The notes under the pieces: generated by a model
Databases searched by the model: none
What the model saw: the letters and a program-made list of their open reading frames with translations, nothing else
What the model was told of the DNA's origin: nothing
Position numbers and translations under genes: made by a program
NCBI GenBank assembly: GCA_015178975.1
Contig: WHVD01000134.1
Location: 62,001 to 126,000, forward strand
Direction: 5' to 3'
DNA: 64,000 bases
Origin: Hysterangium stoloniferum
Lineage: Eukaryota; Basidiomycota; Agaricomycetes; Hysterangiales; Hysterangiaceae
Shown here: piece by piece, positions 54,121-64,000 of the stretch
Numbering within the stretch: the first letter of the stretch is position 1
Layout: each line of letters opens with the position of its first letter

Positions 54121-54477
54121 TGAAAGGTTGTTGTGTCAACCTCACTTGGTTGGGAACAGACAGGACAAGGTTGTCTTTATTGAAGATAGTGAAATGTAGA
54201 GATTTACAGTAAAGCTCGGCAGGAGCGTAAAAGATGCCCTTTCTTGTGAAAGGTTAGACCTACTATATATTGGAATGGAACAATGAGGCTTGTATAACAA
54301 AAGAGATCTGAGGGTGAGGGAGAACAAAAGGAACAAGCAATTGAGATCAAGTAGACAATGGTGGGATTGGATCGGGGGAACAAAAGGAATGAGAAATCGA
54401 TGGACAATGGTGGAGTAATCCATGTTGTGGTAAGACAGATGTGGTGAGATGGATGTGGTAAGACGGCCAGGATTACA
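54121..54477 (-). repeat. G6 5' LTR
   Basis: 357 bp and closely matching 49985-50336, with several CpG-to-TpG/CpA differences and a few small insertions. Confidence 0.92.
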
Positions 54478-54482
54478 AATTC

Positions 54483-55394
54483 ACTATACCTCTATGAGCC
54501 TTGAGCTTGAGGAGGCACGTTACTAGGATGTACTCGACATTCTTTCATCCACTGCCTATTTCTTTCTAAACGATGACTGAATAAAAAATAAAATATGAGG
54601 AAGTTCTACTCTGTGGTGTCTGGGTGCAAAATCATGAGACAGGGCACCACTTCAGTTAATGCACTACCTCAGCTTTAGCTTGGGTAAAATATTTCTAGTT
54701 GGTCTATCAACAGCAGTTCGTGTTTGAACTGCACATATATTTGTTTATTGATATTGCTCTTAACCCATGTCTACTAGTCAAGGATTGACTCCTGTGATAC
54801 CATGGTCGCTGAATCTTCTAGTGGCCAAGGTTGTTAGATTATATAATACCAACCATTGTTCCAACTGGGTCCATATGGTGTACAGCTCTGAGTTCAGTGT
54901 GTATATGATCTAATAGGAATGGCACTTGGGGTTATATCCTTAAGTACAGTGTAGACCAAACCTCCAAGGTCAGATAATGTAGTGGTTAACACCTTTGTTA
55001 TGTAATTGAGAGATCCTGGGTTCAATCCCCAGTCTGGCTACTCATTTTCTACATTACTTGTGTTTTCTAACAAAGGTATACCACCCTCAATACCTGAAGG
55101 GAGGGAATCTGCAACTGTCTAGCCAGCACTGGTTGCTGGTGTTGAAAATCAAGACCCTAAAACATCTAAGTCTCATATAAGAAGCATGACTGGCTAAACT
55201 AACTATACAGTAGTAGCCTTGTTTATATATGTTTTGATTTCACAGGTTCTGGGGGAGTCGTGGAGATATGCCTGAGAACAAAGGGTGGAAGAACCTTTAT
55301 GTCTCAGGTCATATTACCCCCTGATCAGTAGAAGTAGCAATGGTGTTTTCTTCACCTTCCAACACTCCTCCCCACTGATGCTTTTCTACTGCTG
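54483..55394. other. Inter-element region with a tRNA-like segment
   Basis: Apart from the tRNA-like sequence at 54968-55040 nothing is recognised here. No long ORF. Confidence 0.45.
54968..55040 (+). tRNA. tRNA-Thr(UGU)-like sequence, degenerate (pseudo-tRNA or SINE head)
   Basis: 73 nt with canonical numbering. The acceptor stem GGTCAGA pairs with TCTGGCT, and the D-loop reads AGTGGTTAA. The T arm CTGGG-TTCAATC-CCCAG contains a perfect B box. The A box is acceptable. The anticodon position (55001-55003) is TGT. Faults: base 33 is A rather than T and the anticodon stem is weak. No intron and no encoded CCA. Probably a decayed tRNA gene or a tRNA-derived SINE promoter. Confidence 0.5.
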
Positions 55395-56124
55395 TGTTAA
55401 GAACTGAAAACTGACTAATGTCGGTGGCCGACAGGGACCGATTGGAAGGACTCGGCTTCAGCTTATATGCTGCGCCCTCGCAAATATCTGTAGGGTGTCC
55501 TTAGATTTTGGATGGGTGAAGACTAATCCTAAAGAGTTCCTTTCAGTGAGATACTGATTGGAACCGAAGGACAAGTCGAGTGTCGGGCCGGGGGGGTCGG
55601 GGCCAGGAGTGTGCGAACGCACATGAAGGCAGAAGAGGAAATTCTTAGTATGAGATCGTTACAGACATATGGGGGGATTCTAAGTCGATATTCTGATTGC
55701 CTAGTAACTTCAACTACAGTGGGTTCATATACAAGTAACAGGCATCTAGAAAATACTAACGGGGAGAAAGGTGGAAAACGGTATTAACAATAAGCTTGAA
55801 TAGGAATGGGAAGTTTATGATTAGTTCGGAGGCCGATGATAACCAAGAGCAGAATTACGATAAAAGGAAATAGTTCGAGGACTACAAATATAGATAGACA
55901 TATGTGAAACATAGGTTAGAATGGATCAACATAATAAAAGGGACATATCAAAAGTTTAACCAGACAATACGAGTATTTTGACGTGGGCATAAACGGAGTT
56001 TGATGAAAGCATATGTCAGCTTTGGGGGCCGACGGTTTCCAATGTGGTGACGTGAGTAGTAACTTGAATCGTTGATTAGTGGCAATAACCTCGGGGCCAA
56101 TCGGGTTGCGACACGGTCGTAACA
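55395..56124 (-). repeat. G8 3' LTR (family 1)
   Basis: 730 bp, TGTTACGACC to TTAACA on the minus strand. The adjacent AAAAGGGGAGATA tract (56125-56140) is the polypurine primer site and marks this as the 3' LTR. No target duplication can be checked because the other end is outside. Confidence 0.92.
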
Positions 56125-56298
56125 GTATCTCCCCTTTTGGCCGAAATCCCAAGGAGGCCAAAAATCTAGATCTGTATGTAAAAACTTGTCAGGTATGGTT
56201 GGGTGTGTCAAAACATCATGTGACTCGGCAAAAAAATTACATATAAAAATTGGAGGGTTACAAGGCACTCGATTCTTCATCCTTTTCTCCCAACCACG

Positions 56299-57309
56299 AT
56301 GTCGTTGAACTCCAGGGTGAAGACCATCCCTGTCAGGCTGAAGGTAACCCCTTTGTCGGGTCCAAGTGGAGTGCCGAATGCGCAAGAACGTCATTGCCAA
56401 CTAGAGGCGAAGAAGAAGGCGCGCGAGGAGGAGGAACATCAGGAGATGGAGGAGTTGAAAGCAATTGAGGCGGCTGAGGTGGAGGAGAAGAGATGGGCAG
56501 AGGTGGAAGCTACACGCAAGCGTTGGGAGGCCGAGCTCGCAAGAAAAAGACAGTAGGAGGCCAGTCAGGCCTGAGAGGAGGAGGCGAGGAAGAAATGAGA
56601 AGGGAAGGTAAGTCAGGAGAAACATTGTATTGCGAATCTCTACTAATGTTTTCTTCCCAGTGAAAAGCAGTATCGCCATCGGTCTCCGATGAAGAGGACA
56701 AGGAAGGTGATGATGAGGTTGCAGGGCCTTCGAGCCCAAAGGTGCTTCCGTTATACATATATATATATTTTGTTTTTTACTGACTTTTAGTGACAGAGAC
56801 AGAAGGGGGCCCCCAAGGTGGGGCCTGAAAATGATCCAAGGTGCAACCGCTGCACTGCTCGAAATCGGGCTTGCCATCCTCAGGCAAATGGTCGGGGCCA
56901 CACATGCCAAGAGTGTGCGAGTCAAAAACTTGGTTGCACCTTCCCGGGGGCCAATGGGAGTGCAACCTACAGGGAGCGCCAGACAGATGCAATGGAGGAA
57001 CAAAACCGCCTTATGCGGTTGTACTTCTCAGAAACCACTCGGTGGTGGACCGAGTCTCTGCGACAGCAGGGACTCTCACAAGAGCAGATGCGACTGCTGG
57101 GAGCTGCTATTGGGGAGCAAACGGCCATGCTGCAATGGGTTGGGAGGCAACTCGAGCAGTACCTCGAACTACCCAGTTCGGACGAGGTTGAGCCTGTTAG
57201 GGCTTTGGAGGGAGTTGGAGGGAAGGGAATATCGGCAGCCATTGGTGAAGCACAAGCTTTGGAGGCCGAGGAGGAAGGAGAAGTAGTAGAGAGGACTTTA
57301 GATAGTTAA
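56299..57309 (+). pseudogene. Antisense Zn2Cys6 gene of G8 (near full length)
   Basis: Runs opposite to G8 pol, starting 175 bp inside the 3' LTR, with TATAAAAA at 56242-56249. Exon 1 encodes a Glu/Lys/Ala-rich probable coiled coil (KAREEEEHQEMEELKAIEA...). Likely introns are at about 56608-56660 (GTAAGT...CCCAG) and 56741-56796. The last exon has an exact Gal4-type spacing C-x2-C-x6-C-x10-C-x2-C-x6-C at about 56840-56940. A helical part with SLRQQGL and QEQMRLLG, and an acidic tail, follow. Three stops at about 56554-56600 disable exon 1. It ends tail to tail with the chromodomain gene, 92 bp apart. DNA binding is inferred from the cluster. Confidence 0.75.
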
Positions 57310-57400
57310 CAAATATATCGGTTTTTAAAAACAAACAAAACATAGCGTGAAAAATCATAAGTGCATAGTCGGAGAAGGGTTGGAGTACCGTGTGATCGGC

Positions 57401-57980
57401 TTATAAAGAATTTAGAGGACTGGGTTTGTTTGGATAGGTTTGGTGAAACCCTAAAACGATTTCCGAGGCATTACTGAGCTCTGTGGCTAGGATCCATGAA
57501 GTTTCTTCGTCTGTACCTTCATAGCCAGCCCATTTAACCAAATAAAGTAATTTGCATGAGTGTCGGCGATTGTCAATTTTTGAGTCTAGGATCTCTGATA
57601 TCTCGAATTTGGGTTCTCCATCAATAATCACGGGTGGAGGTGGTGGTTGTATGTGATCCGGTATAATGTTAGCAACACAAGGTTCTAACATAGATACATG
57701 AAATACCAGGTGCACTGCATGCATGTTGTCGGGGAGCCGAAGCGTCCATGAAAGTGTGCCGGCTTGTGCTATAACTTCAAAAGGACCTAAATATTTTTCA
57801 GAGCGCTTCTTAGAAGGCCTAGTAGTTCAGAAAAACTCAGCTTTAATGAATACTCGGTCTCTGATCTTGAAGTCAGGAGGCAGAAGTCGGTTCTTATCTG
57901 CAGACCATTGGTATCGTTCTTGAGCCATTGCGATAGTTTTACGAAGTTCTTGATGTAGCTCATCAAGGTTTATAACAAAG
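57401..57980 (-). pseudogene. G8 integrase C-terminus with chromodomain
   Basis: Continuation of G8 integrase after the inserted LTR. AMAQERYQWSADKNR near 57920 leads to KYLGPFEVIAQAG, FHVSMLEPC and the PPPPPVIIDGEPKFE linker. The chromodomain is at about 57600-57470 (YLVKWAGYEGTDEETSW). Open from 57401 to 57724, with one stop near 57828. Confidence 0.88.
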
Positions 57981-59988
57981 TGTTATGTATTTCTAAGTTT
58001 TTTCCAATTTTTTAAACAATTTCCCCTAACAAATTGCGAAAACAAATATTCAAATGTAATTATATTGCGACGATTAAATTGTACAATATTTGTTTGATTT
58101 ATCTTGAATTTATAAAATTTATTTTGTATTTCTATTTAATAAATTGAGCAAATTATTGAATTTCTACTTTTTATTCTTTTTTGATTAATATGTCGGCGAC
58201 TCAGCGCTTATTCACAACGCGCGAGTAATCATGTGACATTCACATGATATTTCAAACTCCGACGCCGACAAAACGCGATTTGAAATACTCGCGCATTATC
58301 AAGGCGAAATATATATATATTTTTATATTATTATAATAAAATATTATATTTATAACTAACTAAAAGTAAATATAATAATTATATAATAATATAAAACCGG
58401 CCTGGCGTTTATTACACGGCGCGCGGGAAAATCGTCACAACGAGTGACAACCGTCATAACAGGTGACAGTTGTCACAAGGGCGCGCGACGGTCACAGAGG
58501 CGCGCGACGGTCACAGAGGCGCGCGACGGTCACAGAGGCGCGCGACGGTCACAGAGGCGCGCGACGGTCACAAAGGCGCGCGACGGTCACAACACGTGAC
58601 AGTCACAAGACGCGAAGGGTGTCATGCGCGCGCACAGGCGCGAGAGCATTATGTCATCATATATGCTACTGCAACAAAAACAGGAAACTCTCTGGAACAT
58701 TCCAGTGGCTTCCAATGGAACATTAGTTAATAGGTACTAATATTAGATAGAATATTGTAGAATATTCTATAAAATTCTACAATGTTCCATTATGCCAAGA
58801 ATATTCTATAGTGTCTTAGAAGTAGTTAGAACCTTCCACAATGCTCTAGAAAATTCTAGAAAATTCTAAATGACATCACTCCTCCCAGAATGACATCATT
58901 AAATCTTCTAGAATCTTCTAAATGTCTCAGACTAAAATGTATATAAGGAGCTCAGCTCCAGCCTTGAATAGAATAACCAATAAATCATATCATCACATCA
59001 ACCCACCACATCTGTGTGTGTCACTGCAGCAAGCAGGCTACTCCACCCCTATCTGGGCAGTTGGACATCTCATTCCACCTCTATCAGAGCTGTTGGAAAC
59101 CCTTGCCACCTCTATCAGAGTTGTTGGCCCAATCAGATCCCTTGTCACCTCAATCTGAGCTGTTGACTGATCTGCTGTTCCCCTGTCACCTCAATCTGAG
59201 TTGTTGACTTTTGTTCCCCTTGCCACTTCTTAATTGAATAGTTGGCTATCTTTTATATATTATTTCCACCTCAGTTAGAGTTGTTGGTTATTAACTAATA
59301 ATATATAAATAATCTCATACTATAGTCATCTCTTAATTGAGTATTTGATTATTAGTTTTCCTTACATTGTTATTTGTAGTTTAAGACTTCAGTCACCTCT
59401 AGTTGAGTAATTTGACTGTTTATTGCATTACAAATAATCCTTGTTCCTTTGTTCATTTATTGTGAATCAGTAAAGCAAATTCACATAAACAAATACTGAG
59501 AATATCCTTGCAGAATCCTTAAGACTACATTAAGATCCTGATAAGTTAATATCACAGTAGACCTTGTAGGTTAGTGTAAATAAAGCATATATTAGCCAAA
59601 TAGTGTTTTATTCTATATCTAATCTTTTGACCCGTTTATAGATATTTTTACTGTTTGACAAATAGTATAAAATATATATAAACTAGCTAGCATTGAAGTT
59701 AAATCTAGCTTCGGAATCAGTAAATTGTTATTCTTATTTTAGTAGTTGTTTTTACAGAAAAAGAACAAGCTTGCACAAGCAGCTCTCAAAACCTTCTTTG
59801 CGAAGTAGGGTGCATATATTCAAGTAAACTCTTGACTTCAGGGGTTCTAAGTCTATTTAGGCTGCCACTGATTAATATCAAATACTTAAATTATTTTACC
59901 TTGTAGTGAATTGAGTATTTGCACATTTTGATAGAGCATTGGACTCCTTTTTCGGAAAATAGTATTAAAATAAGGCTAATACATTACA
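57981..59988 (+). mobile_element. 2.0-kb solo LTR of a third family
   Basis: TGTTATGTATT at the left and its near-inverse AATACATTACA at the right, with perfect duplication CAAAG at 57976-57980 and 59989-59993. It splits the G8 integrase cleanly. It holds a TATATAA box near 58939 and a CpG-rich tandem repeat. No ORF of note. A truncated, CpG-depleted copy is at 9805-11362. Confidence 0.92.
58481..58594 (+). repeat. 19-bp CpG-rich tandem repeat, 6 units
   Basis: Units GCGCGCGACGGTCACAGAG, almost identical. In the old copy near 11160-11210 the repeat is shorter and has lost nearly every CpG. Confidence 0.93.
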
Positions 59989-59993
59989 CAAAG

Positions 59994-61011
59994 TCTTGAG
60001 CATGGGTGGATGCAAGATCACACTCCGGGTGGATTGCGATGTTGGGGTTGTAGCCTTTATTTGTGAAGAAAGGCGAAATGCCAGTGATGGCATTCGGTGC
60101 GTTGTTATATGCGAATTTGGCTAGCGGTAGTAGTGATTTCCAATTGTCTTGTTGATAGTTGCAATAGACACAGATGTATTGTTCCAAGGTTTGATTAATG
60201 CATTCGGTTTGGCCATCGCCTTCTGGGTGATAGCCTGAAGTGAAATGTAACTTCATGTCTAGTGCTTTTCCGAGTGACCTAAAGAAGTGAGAGACAAACT
60301 CGGATCCGCAATCGGATGTGACATGTGATGGAACGCCGTGCTTGGAAAATACATGGGTGACGAATAATTCAGCTAACTGTACTGATGTTATCGTGTCATA
60401 TGTTGGAATAAAAATACTTTGTTTTGTAAGCTGATCCACAACAACTAGGATTGCTGTGTGACCTTTGGATGCCGGTAGGTGCTCGATGAAATCCATAGAA
60501 ATCAAGTTCCATGGTTTTTCCGGTATCGGTAATTGTTTGAGTAGGCCATATGGTTTGTGTCGCTGTGATTTAGAGCGTAAACACATAGTACAAGATTTAC
60601 AATAGTGCTTAACGAAATCTCGGATGCCGGGCCATGTATATTCTCTTCTAATGAGTGAGAGGGTTTTATTGAGGCCGAAATGTCCCAAAATTGGGTGGTC
60701 GTGCTTATGTTGTAGGATTCACAGCTGAAGGGTGTCGGAATCCGGTACATAAATGTGATTATCAAGTCTAATGAAACCTTGTGAGTCTAATGACCATTGG
60801 GGTTGATCAGGGTCAGATGGGTTATCGAGGTGTGCTTTGGTGACTGGGTCTAATGGAATTGCCAATAGTATGTCTTGATGTAACCTTTCGGTATCCATAA
60901 GGATAACACTTCGCAAGACTGGATGAATGAGGTAAGTGGCTCGGATAGATGTGGACAGTTGTTCCAATGAAAACATAGGCTTGAAATTATGCGGATTAAC
61001 TGTGGCCAATA
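59994..61011 (-). CDS. G8 integrase, N-terminal and catalytic part
   Basis: The zinc finger is in a shifted frame near 60710-60600 (H...H, then CKSCTMC). The core has SMDFIEHLPAS, Asp in TSDCGSEF and Glu in GQTECINQ, as in G1. A frame shift near 60690-60719 separates the N-terminal linker (60719-61018) from the core. Interrupted at 59993 by the 2.0-kb LTR. The catalytic triad is intact, but the gene is broken. Confidence 0.87.
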
Positions 61012-61483
61012 AAATCAATCAGATCACACATATTTTACTGCACCAGCATTGAGCTTATCTCATCATCCTAAGGACAAATATAGCCTTAGTATGATATACT
61101 TACTGCAAGCACCTACACTTTCAGATTCTGGAATTCTTTGTCATCTCTCTTGAACTTAGCTAATGTTACGACCAGAAAATCCTGCCAGACTCTGCCTTTC
61201 ATACAGTTTACCCACTCAAACCCAGACCACTATCATCTGTCTGACCACACTCCATGGACCTCATGTTACATTTGGACCTCATGTTACATTTGGACTCATT
61301 TTCATTATTCCCTGTCACCCTATATCTCTCTCTGCTTTTACAGGTTCTGACATGTCTTGTCAAGTCCTTAAGCGGATTTCCCATGGACTTTGACTTTGAC
61401 TTTCATCTTCACTTTGATTCTTATGTTTTTCACACTTTACTTTCAAGTTCAAAAAAAATTATTATCAAGTTATATTTTATTTT

Positions 61484-61960
61484 TCAGTCTACATTTATGG
61501 GGCTGTCCTTTTTCCCCACCTCAGCTTTTCCCGCCTCATTCATCTCCTCAGGGAGCTCCGCGACCTCTGCAGGCACCCCATCCTCATCTGACCTGGCCTC
61601 CTTGGAACTCCTGGCCTCTGTCTTCTCATACACAAAGCCAGCATACTCCACTAGGAACCTGTAATGGTCCGAGCGGAGATTGTTCGCCATCACAACACTT
61701 ACCTTGTTGCTCTTCTGGAGCAACTCATTTTGTGCTTCAATTCCATTGGCGATCTGTCCCAAGCCCTCTTCCAACCCGGAATACCTGTCTGACCCACTCA
61801 CATCCCGTGCCCCAGATCCTGTGGGTTGCTTATGGACGAGTGAGCACCTAGCCTTGAGGTGCACACATTGGTAGCACCCCAGTCCCTGCCCGGACTTTCG
61901 ATTACACTCTGTGTTCTGGTCATTGCAACTGGAACACTGCGGATTGTTCTGCGTCAGCAC
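61484..61960 (-). pseudogene. Antisense Zn2Cys6 gene fragment
   Basis: 158 open codons with C-x2-C-x6-C-x9-C-x2-C-x6-C near its start (CSSCNDQNTEC, then CYQCVHLKARC). It then has a helical segment (GLGQIANGIEAQNELLQKSNK) and a Glu-rich tail ending PINVD. It is the uninterrupted version of the cluster half seen split at 31399-33175. The N-terminal coiled-coil exon is absent because the sequence changes at 61960. It faces a chromodomain tail on the plus strand. Confidence 0.75.
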
Positions 61961-61965
61961 TGGCT

Positions 61966-62140
61966 TTTGACATCATGCTGGTACATATAGAGCTGGCATT
62001 TCAATGAAATCTGATTGGCTCGATTATTTGCCTGATAGATTTTCGCAAGTGCTTGCCATGCCTCTGGTCCAGTGGTGCAATCCCGAATATACGATTGTTG
62101 GCTTGATGCAATTGTCAATCCAATTGCCATGTAACCATGT
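61966..62140 (-). pseudogene. Copia-type gag fragment
   Basis: About 58 residues with IASSQQSYIRDCTTGPEAW, then ALAKIYQANNRANQISLK and a CQLYMYQ block. This resembles the UBN2/gag segment of Ty1/copia elements. No other copia domain is in the window. Confidence 0.55.
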
Positions 62141-62142
62141 AA

Positions 62143-63633
62143 CAACATCAATGGGAGTTGTGGAACCTTCGAGGTAATGATGCCAATGTTTGAAAGCCTC
62201 AAAAATCGCCAAAAGTTCCTTATCATGAACGTCATAGTTGAGTTCAGACACTGAAAGTGTCCAAGAAAGGAATGCAACCAGATGAATTTCTCTGTCAGAA
62301 TCTTGAATGGAAAGAATCGCGGCAATTGCATAATCAGAAGCATCGGTTTCCACAATAATCGGAACATCAGGTTTCCAATGGGAAAGAATCGGGGCAGAAG
62401 TGAAAGCATTTTTCAAAGTCTGGAAAGCAGAGCGGTATTTGTCGTCAAAAACCCATGGTTGAGTTTTACGGGTAAGACGAGTAAGCAGTACTGTAATATC
62501 CGAGTAGTTCCAAATAAAACAATGGTAAAAGTTGGCGAAACCTAAAAATGACTGAATATCCTTGACTTTCTGTGGTTTGGGCCAATCACAGACAACTTGA
62601 ACCTTGGTTTCATCCATACGCAGACCCTCAGGTCTGATAATGAAACCTAAGTATTCAATAGAATCCATGTCAAAGTAACATTTTTTACCATTGGTGAAAA
62701 GACCGTTTTTATGGAGTCTTCGGAAGACTTCACAGACCTGTTCAGCATGAAGAGTGGGATCCTCAGAAAATACCAAAATGTCGTCCAAATAGACTATAAC
62801 ACATACATCAAGCATGTCAGAAAATATATCGTTAACAAAATGTTGAAAAGTGGAAGGGGTGTTGTAAGGCCGAATGGCATAACCAACCATTCAAAGGATC
62901 CATAGTGAGTCCGAAAGGCAGTTTTCCATTCATCACCCTTGGCAATTCGAACCAAATGATAAGTGTGTTTGAGGTCTATTTTGGTATAAATTCGAGCTTT
63001 CCGTGGGGCATCGAGTAAATTGGTAACGAGTGGAAGTGGATACTTATCTTTCCGTGTGATGGAATTTAATCCTCTGAAATTGACACAGAGTTGAAGGGAG
63101 CCATCCTTCTTTCTGACAAAAAGGATGGGTGCTCCATACAGAGACTTTGAGGGACAGATAAAACCTATCAACAGATGTTCATCCAGGAACTCCTGAATAG
63201 ACGAAAGTTCCAATTGGGATAATGGGTAAATAGGTCCTAATGGAGGGTTTGAACTGGGCTCAATATCAATTTTTAAGTCGTAGGGCCTATGTGGTGCAAG
63301 TCTGTCAGCTTTTTTCTTACTGAAAATGTCTGCAAAATCATGGTATTTTTCGGGAACTCCTTCCAGGTCAGCTTTTAGCTTGGATAGTTCTGGAGTCACA
63401 AAACATCCAGATGCTTCATCAACTTTTAAGCTGATCGGAAAACACTGTGAACCATCCAGTTTACTCACCCTAACAAATGCCAAAGCATTGATGAGAGATT
63501 TTTGGAGGCACGGAGGTTTCGGTAGAAGCCAGAGGTGCCATTGATGCCGAAAAGGTGTTGGCCGGAAAAGACGCTGCAGGAGGAACTGAAGTGTTGGGAA
63601 TTCAGAAATTAATACTGCCCAATACCCAGTCAA
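62143..63633 (-). pseudogene. G8 reverse transcriptase and RNase H
   Basis: Best preserved RT of the window: [12 protein letters not shown], then [32 protein letters not shown] (catalytic Asp), [10 protein letters not shown]. After a single frameshift near 62870 come VYLDDILVFS and the thumb. RNase H shows ETDASDYAIAAILS and HDKELLAIF, ending abruptly at LEGSTTPIDVV, where the chimeric insert starts. Two open pieces of 279 and about 250 codons. Confidence 0.9.
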
Positions 63634-63970
63634 TCAATGGATTATATCGGGTGAGCCAGTTGTATCCAAGAACTACTGAACATCTAGAGTCCAGCTGTGT
63701 TACAAAAAAGGTAACCATCTGGGATGTTCCACAAGGGAACCGGATAGACATGTCGCAGGCTTGGGTAATTGCCGTATTGCTAGTGCCGTCAAACAAATGC
63801 AAGGAAATTGTGGGAACAGAATGGAGTTTCAGATTATGTTTCGTGGCAAAGGTGGTATCTACAAAACAGTGTGTGGAGCCAGAATCTATCAGAGCTCGGA
63901 ACACTAAATTTCCAAGAAGGTCAGAGACGAGTTTTACAAATAATGAATTGGGGTTAAAGAGGGCAGACAC
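63602..63970 (-). CDS. G8 aspartic protease
   Basis: About 122 codons with the retropepsin active site [13 protein letters not shown], a LFDGTSN flap-like block and [17 protein letters not shown], which are shared with G2. The end near 63610 has a stop before the linker to RT, so a frame change or readthrough would be required. It processes Gag-Pol in this family. Confidence 0.85.
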   Translation of the reverse strand: MSALFNPNSLFVKLVSDLLGNLVFRALIDSGSTHCFVDTTFATKHNLKLHSVPTISLHLFDGTSNTAITQACDMSIRFPCGTSQMVTFFVTQLDSRCSVVLGYNWLTRYNPLIDWVLGSINF

Positions 63971-64000
63971 GTTGAGATGGATAACTTCAGAAACACGGTG

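Larger units (their letters stand above)
49985..54477 (-). mobile_element. Ty3/gypsy element G6, LTR to LTR, RT core deleted
   Basis: LTRs of 352 bp (49985-50336) and 357 bp (54121-54477), both TGAAAGG...CA, with perfect 5-bp duplication AATTC at 49980-49984 and 54478-54482. Only 4.5 kb long. On the minus strand: gag, protease, the start of RT, the end of RNase H, integrase and chromodomain. The RT catalytic core is missing between about 51850 and 51835. Purine tract next to the 3' LTR at 50337-50350. Confidence 0.93.
61012..62142. other. Chimeric insert replacing the end of G8 RNase H
   Basis: Assembled from an LTR start fragment (TGTTACGACCAG at 61164), a short plus-strand chromodomain tail (about 61195-61240), its antisense Zn2Cys6 gene (61484-61960) and a Copia-like gag piece (61966-62140). 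No clean target duplication. The RNase H C-terminus of G8 is missing. Confidence 0.65.
55395..64000 (-). mobile_element. Ty3/gypsy element G8 (minus strand, continues past the window)
   Basis: Minus-strand order from the right edge: protease, RT, RNase H, [chimeric insert], integrase, [2.0-kb solo LTR], chromodomain, antisense gene, purine tract, 3' LTR. Same family as G2 and the best preserved pol of the group. Gag and the 5' LTR lie beyond 64000. Confidence 0.9.

Noticed and set aside
57981..59988. A DNA transposon with a 7-bp duplication ACAAAGT
   Set aside because: Shifting the boundary gives TG...CA ends with an 11-bp near-perfect terminal inverse and the usual 5-bp CAAAG duplication, which fits an LTR better.

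Overview
The window looks like transposon-packed chromosomal DNA from a filamentous fungus, most likely a basidiomycete (Agaricomycete-like). The basis is chromodomain Ty3/gypsy elements, Helitrons whose RepHel resembles the fungal type, short 49-60 bp introns and a Crinkler/RHS-like P-loop plus nuclease gene. No rRNA gene, CRISPR array or bacterial-style operon is visible. I did not identify the species. Almost everything is nested mobile DNA. The only candidate host-type genes are the Crinkler-like gene at 47486-49394 and a weak carrier-domain-like fragment near 27.1-27.4 kb.

Layout. 1-2895: Ty3/gypsy pol fragment (G1, +) split by a solo LTR with a perfect 5-bp target duplication. 3677-9797: decayed gypsy element G2 (+) with 5' LTR, self-priming site, gag, protease, RT, RNase H, integrase and chromodomain, plus an antisense ORF after pol. 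9805-11362: part of a long LTR of another family. 11375-26259: three Helitron units head to tail (H1 with a near-complete RepHel gene, H2 truncated, H3 without Rep). They hold a 675-bp TWA-type MITE, a solo LTR and several tandem repeats. 26260-27560: no clear genes. 27560-29182: 67-bp purine-rich minisatellite. 29800-33240: gypsy remnant G7 with two solo LTRs and an antisense Zn2Cys6 gene. 33241-40813: minus-strand gypsy G3 of another lineage, carrying two MITEs and a solo LTR. 40814-43095: LTR scraps and gypsy fragment G5 with another MITE. 44376-45640: LTR, primer site and gag of G4. 45940-46480: Tc1/mariner transposase relic. 47231-47340: TA-flanked foldback element. 47486-49394: Crinkler-like gene. 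49985-54477: complete LTR-to-LTR minus-strand gypsy G6 (target duplication AATTC) with its RT core deleted. 54968-55040: tRNA-Thr-like sequence. 55395-64000: minus-strand gypsy G8, open at the window edge, interrupted by a 2.0-kb solo LTR and a chimeric insert.

How the parts relate. The G1/G2/G5/G8 pol genes belong to one chromovirus-like family. The LTRs seem to use Tf1-like self-priming: the bases just after the LTR are complementary to an LTR segment 33-35 nt downstream of a TATA box. Where the region after pol survives (G2, G7, G8 and a fragment at 61.5 kb), the element carries a separate gene on the opposite strand, tail to tail with the chromodomain. It encodes a coiled-coil protein with a textbook Gal4-type Zn(II)2Cys6 cluster. 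This antisense gene is the strongest candidate for an under-described system here. Older copies lose CpG in favour of TpG/CpA and several stops are CGA-to-TGA changes, which suggests methylation-linked decay of repeats.
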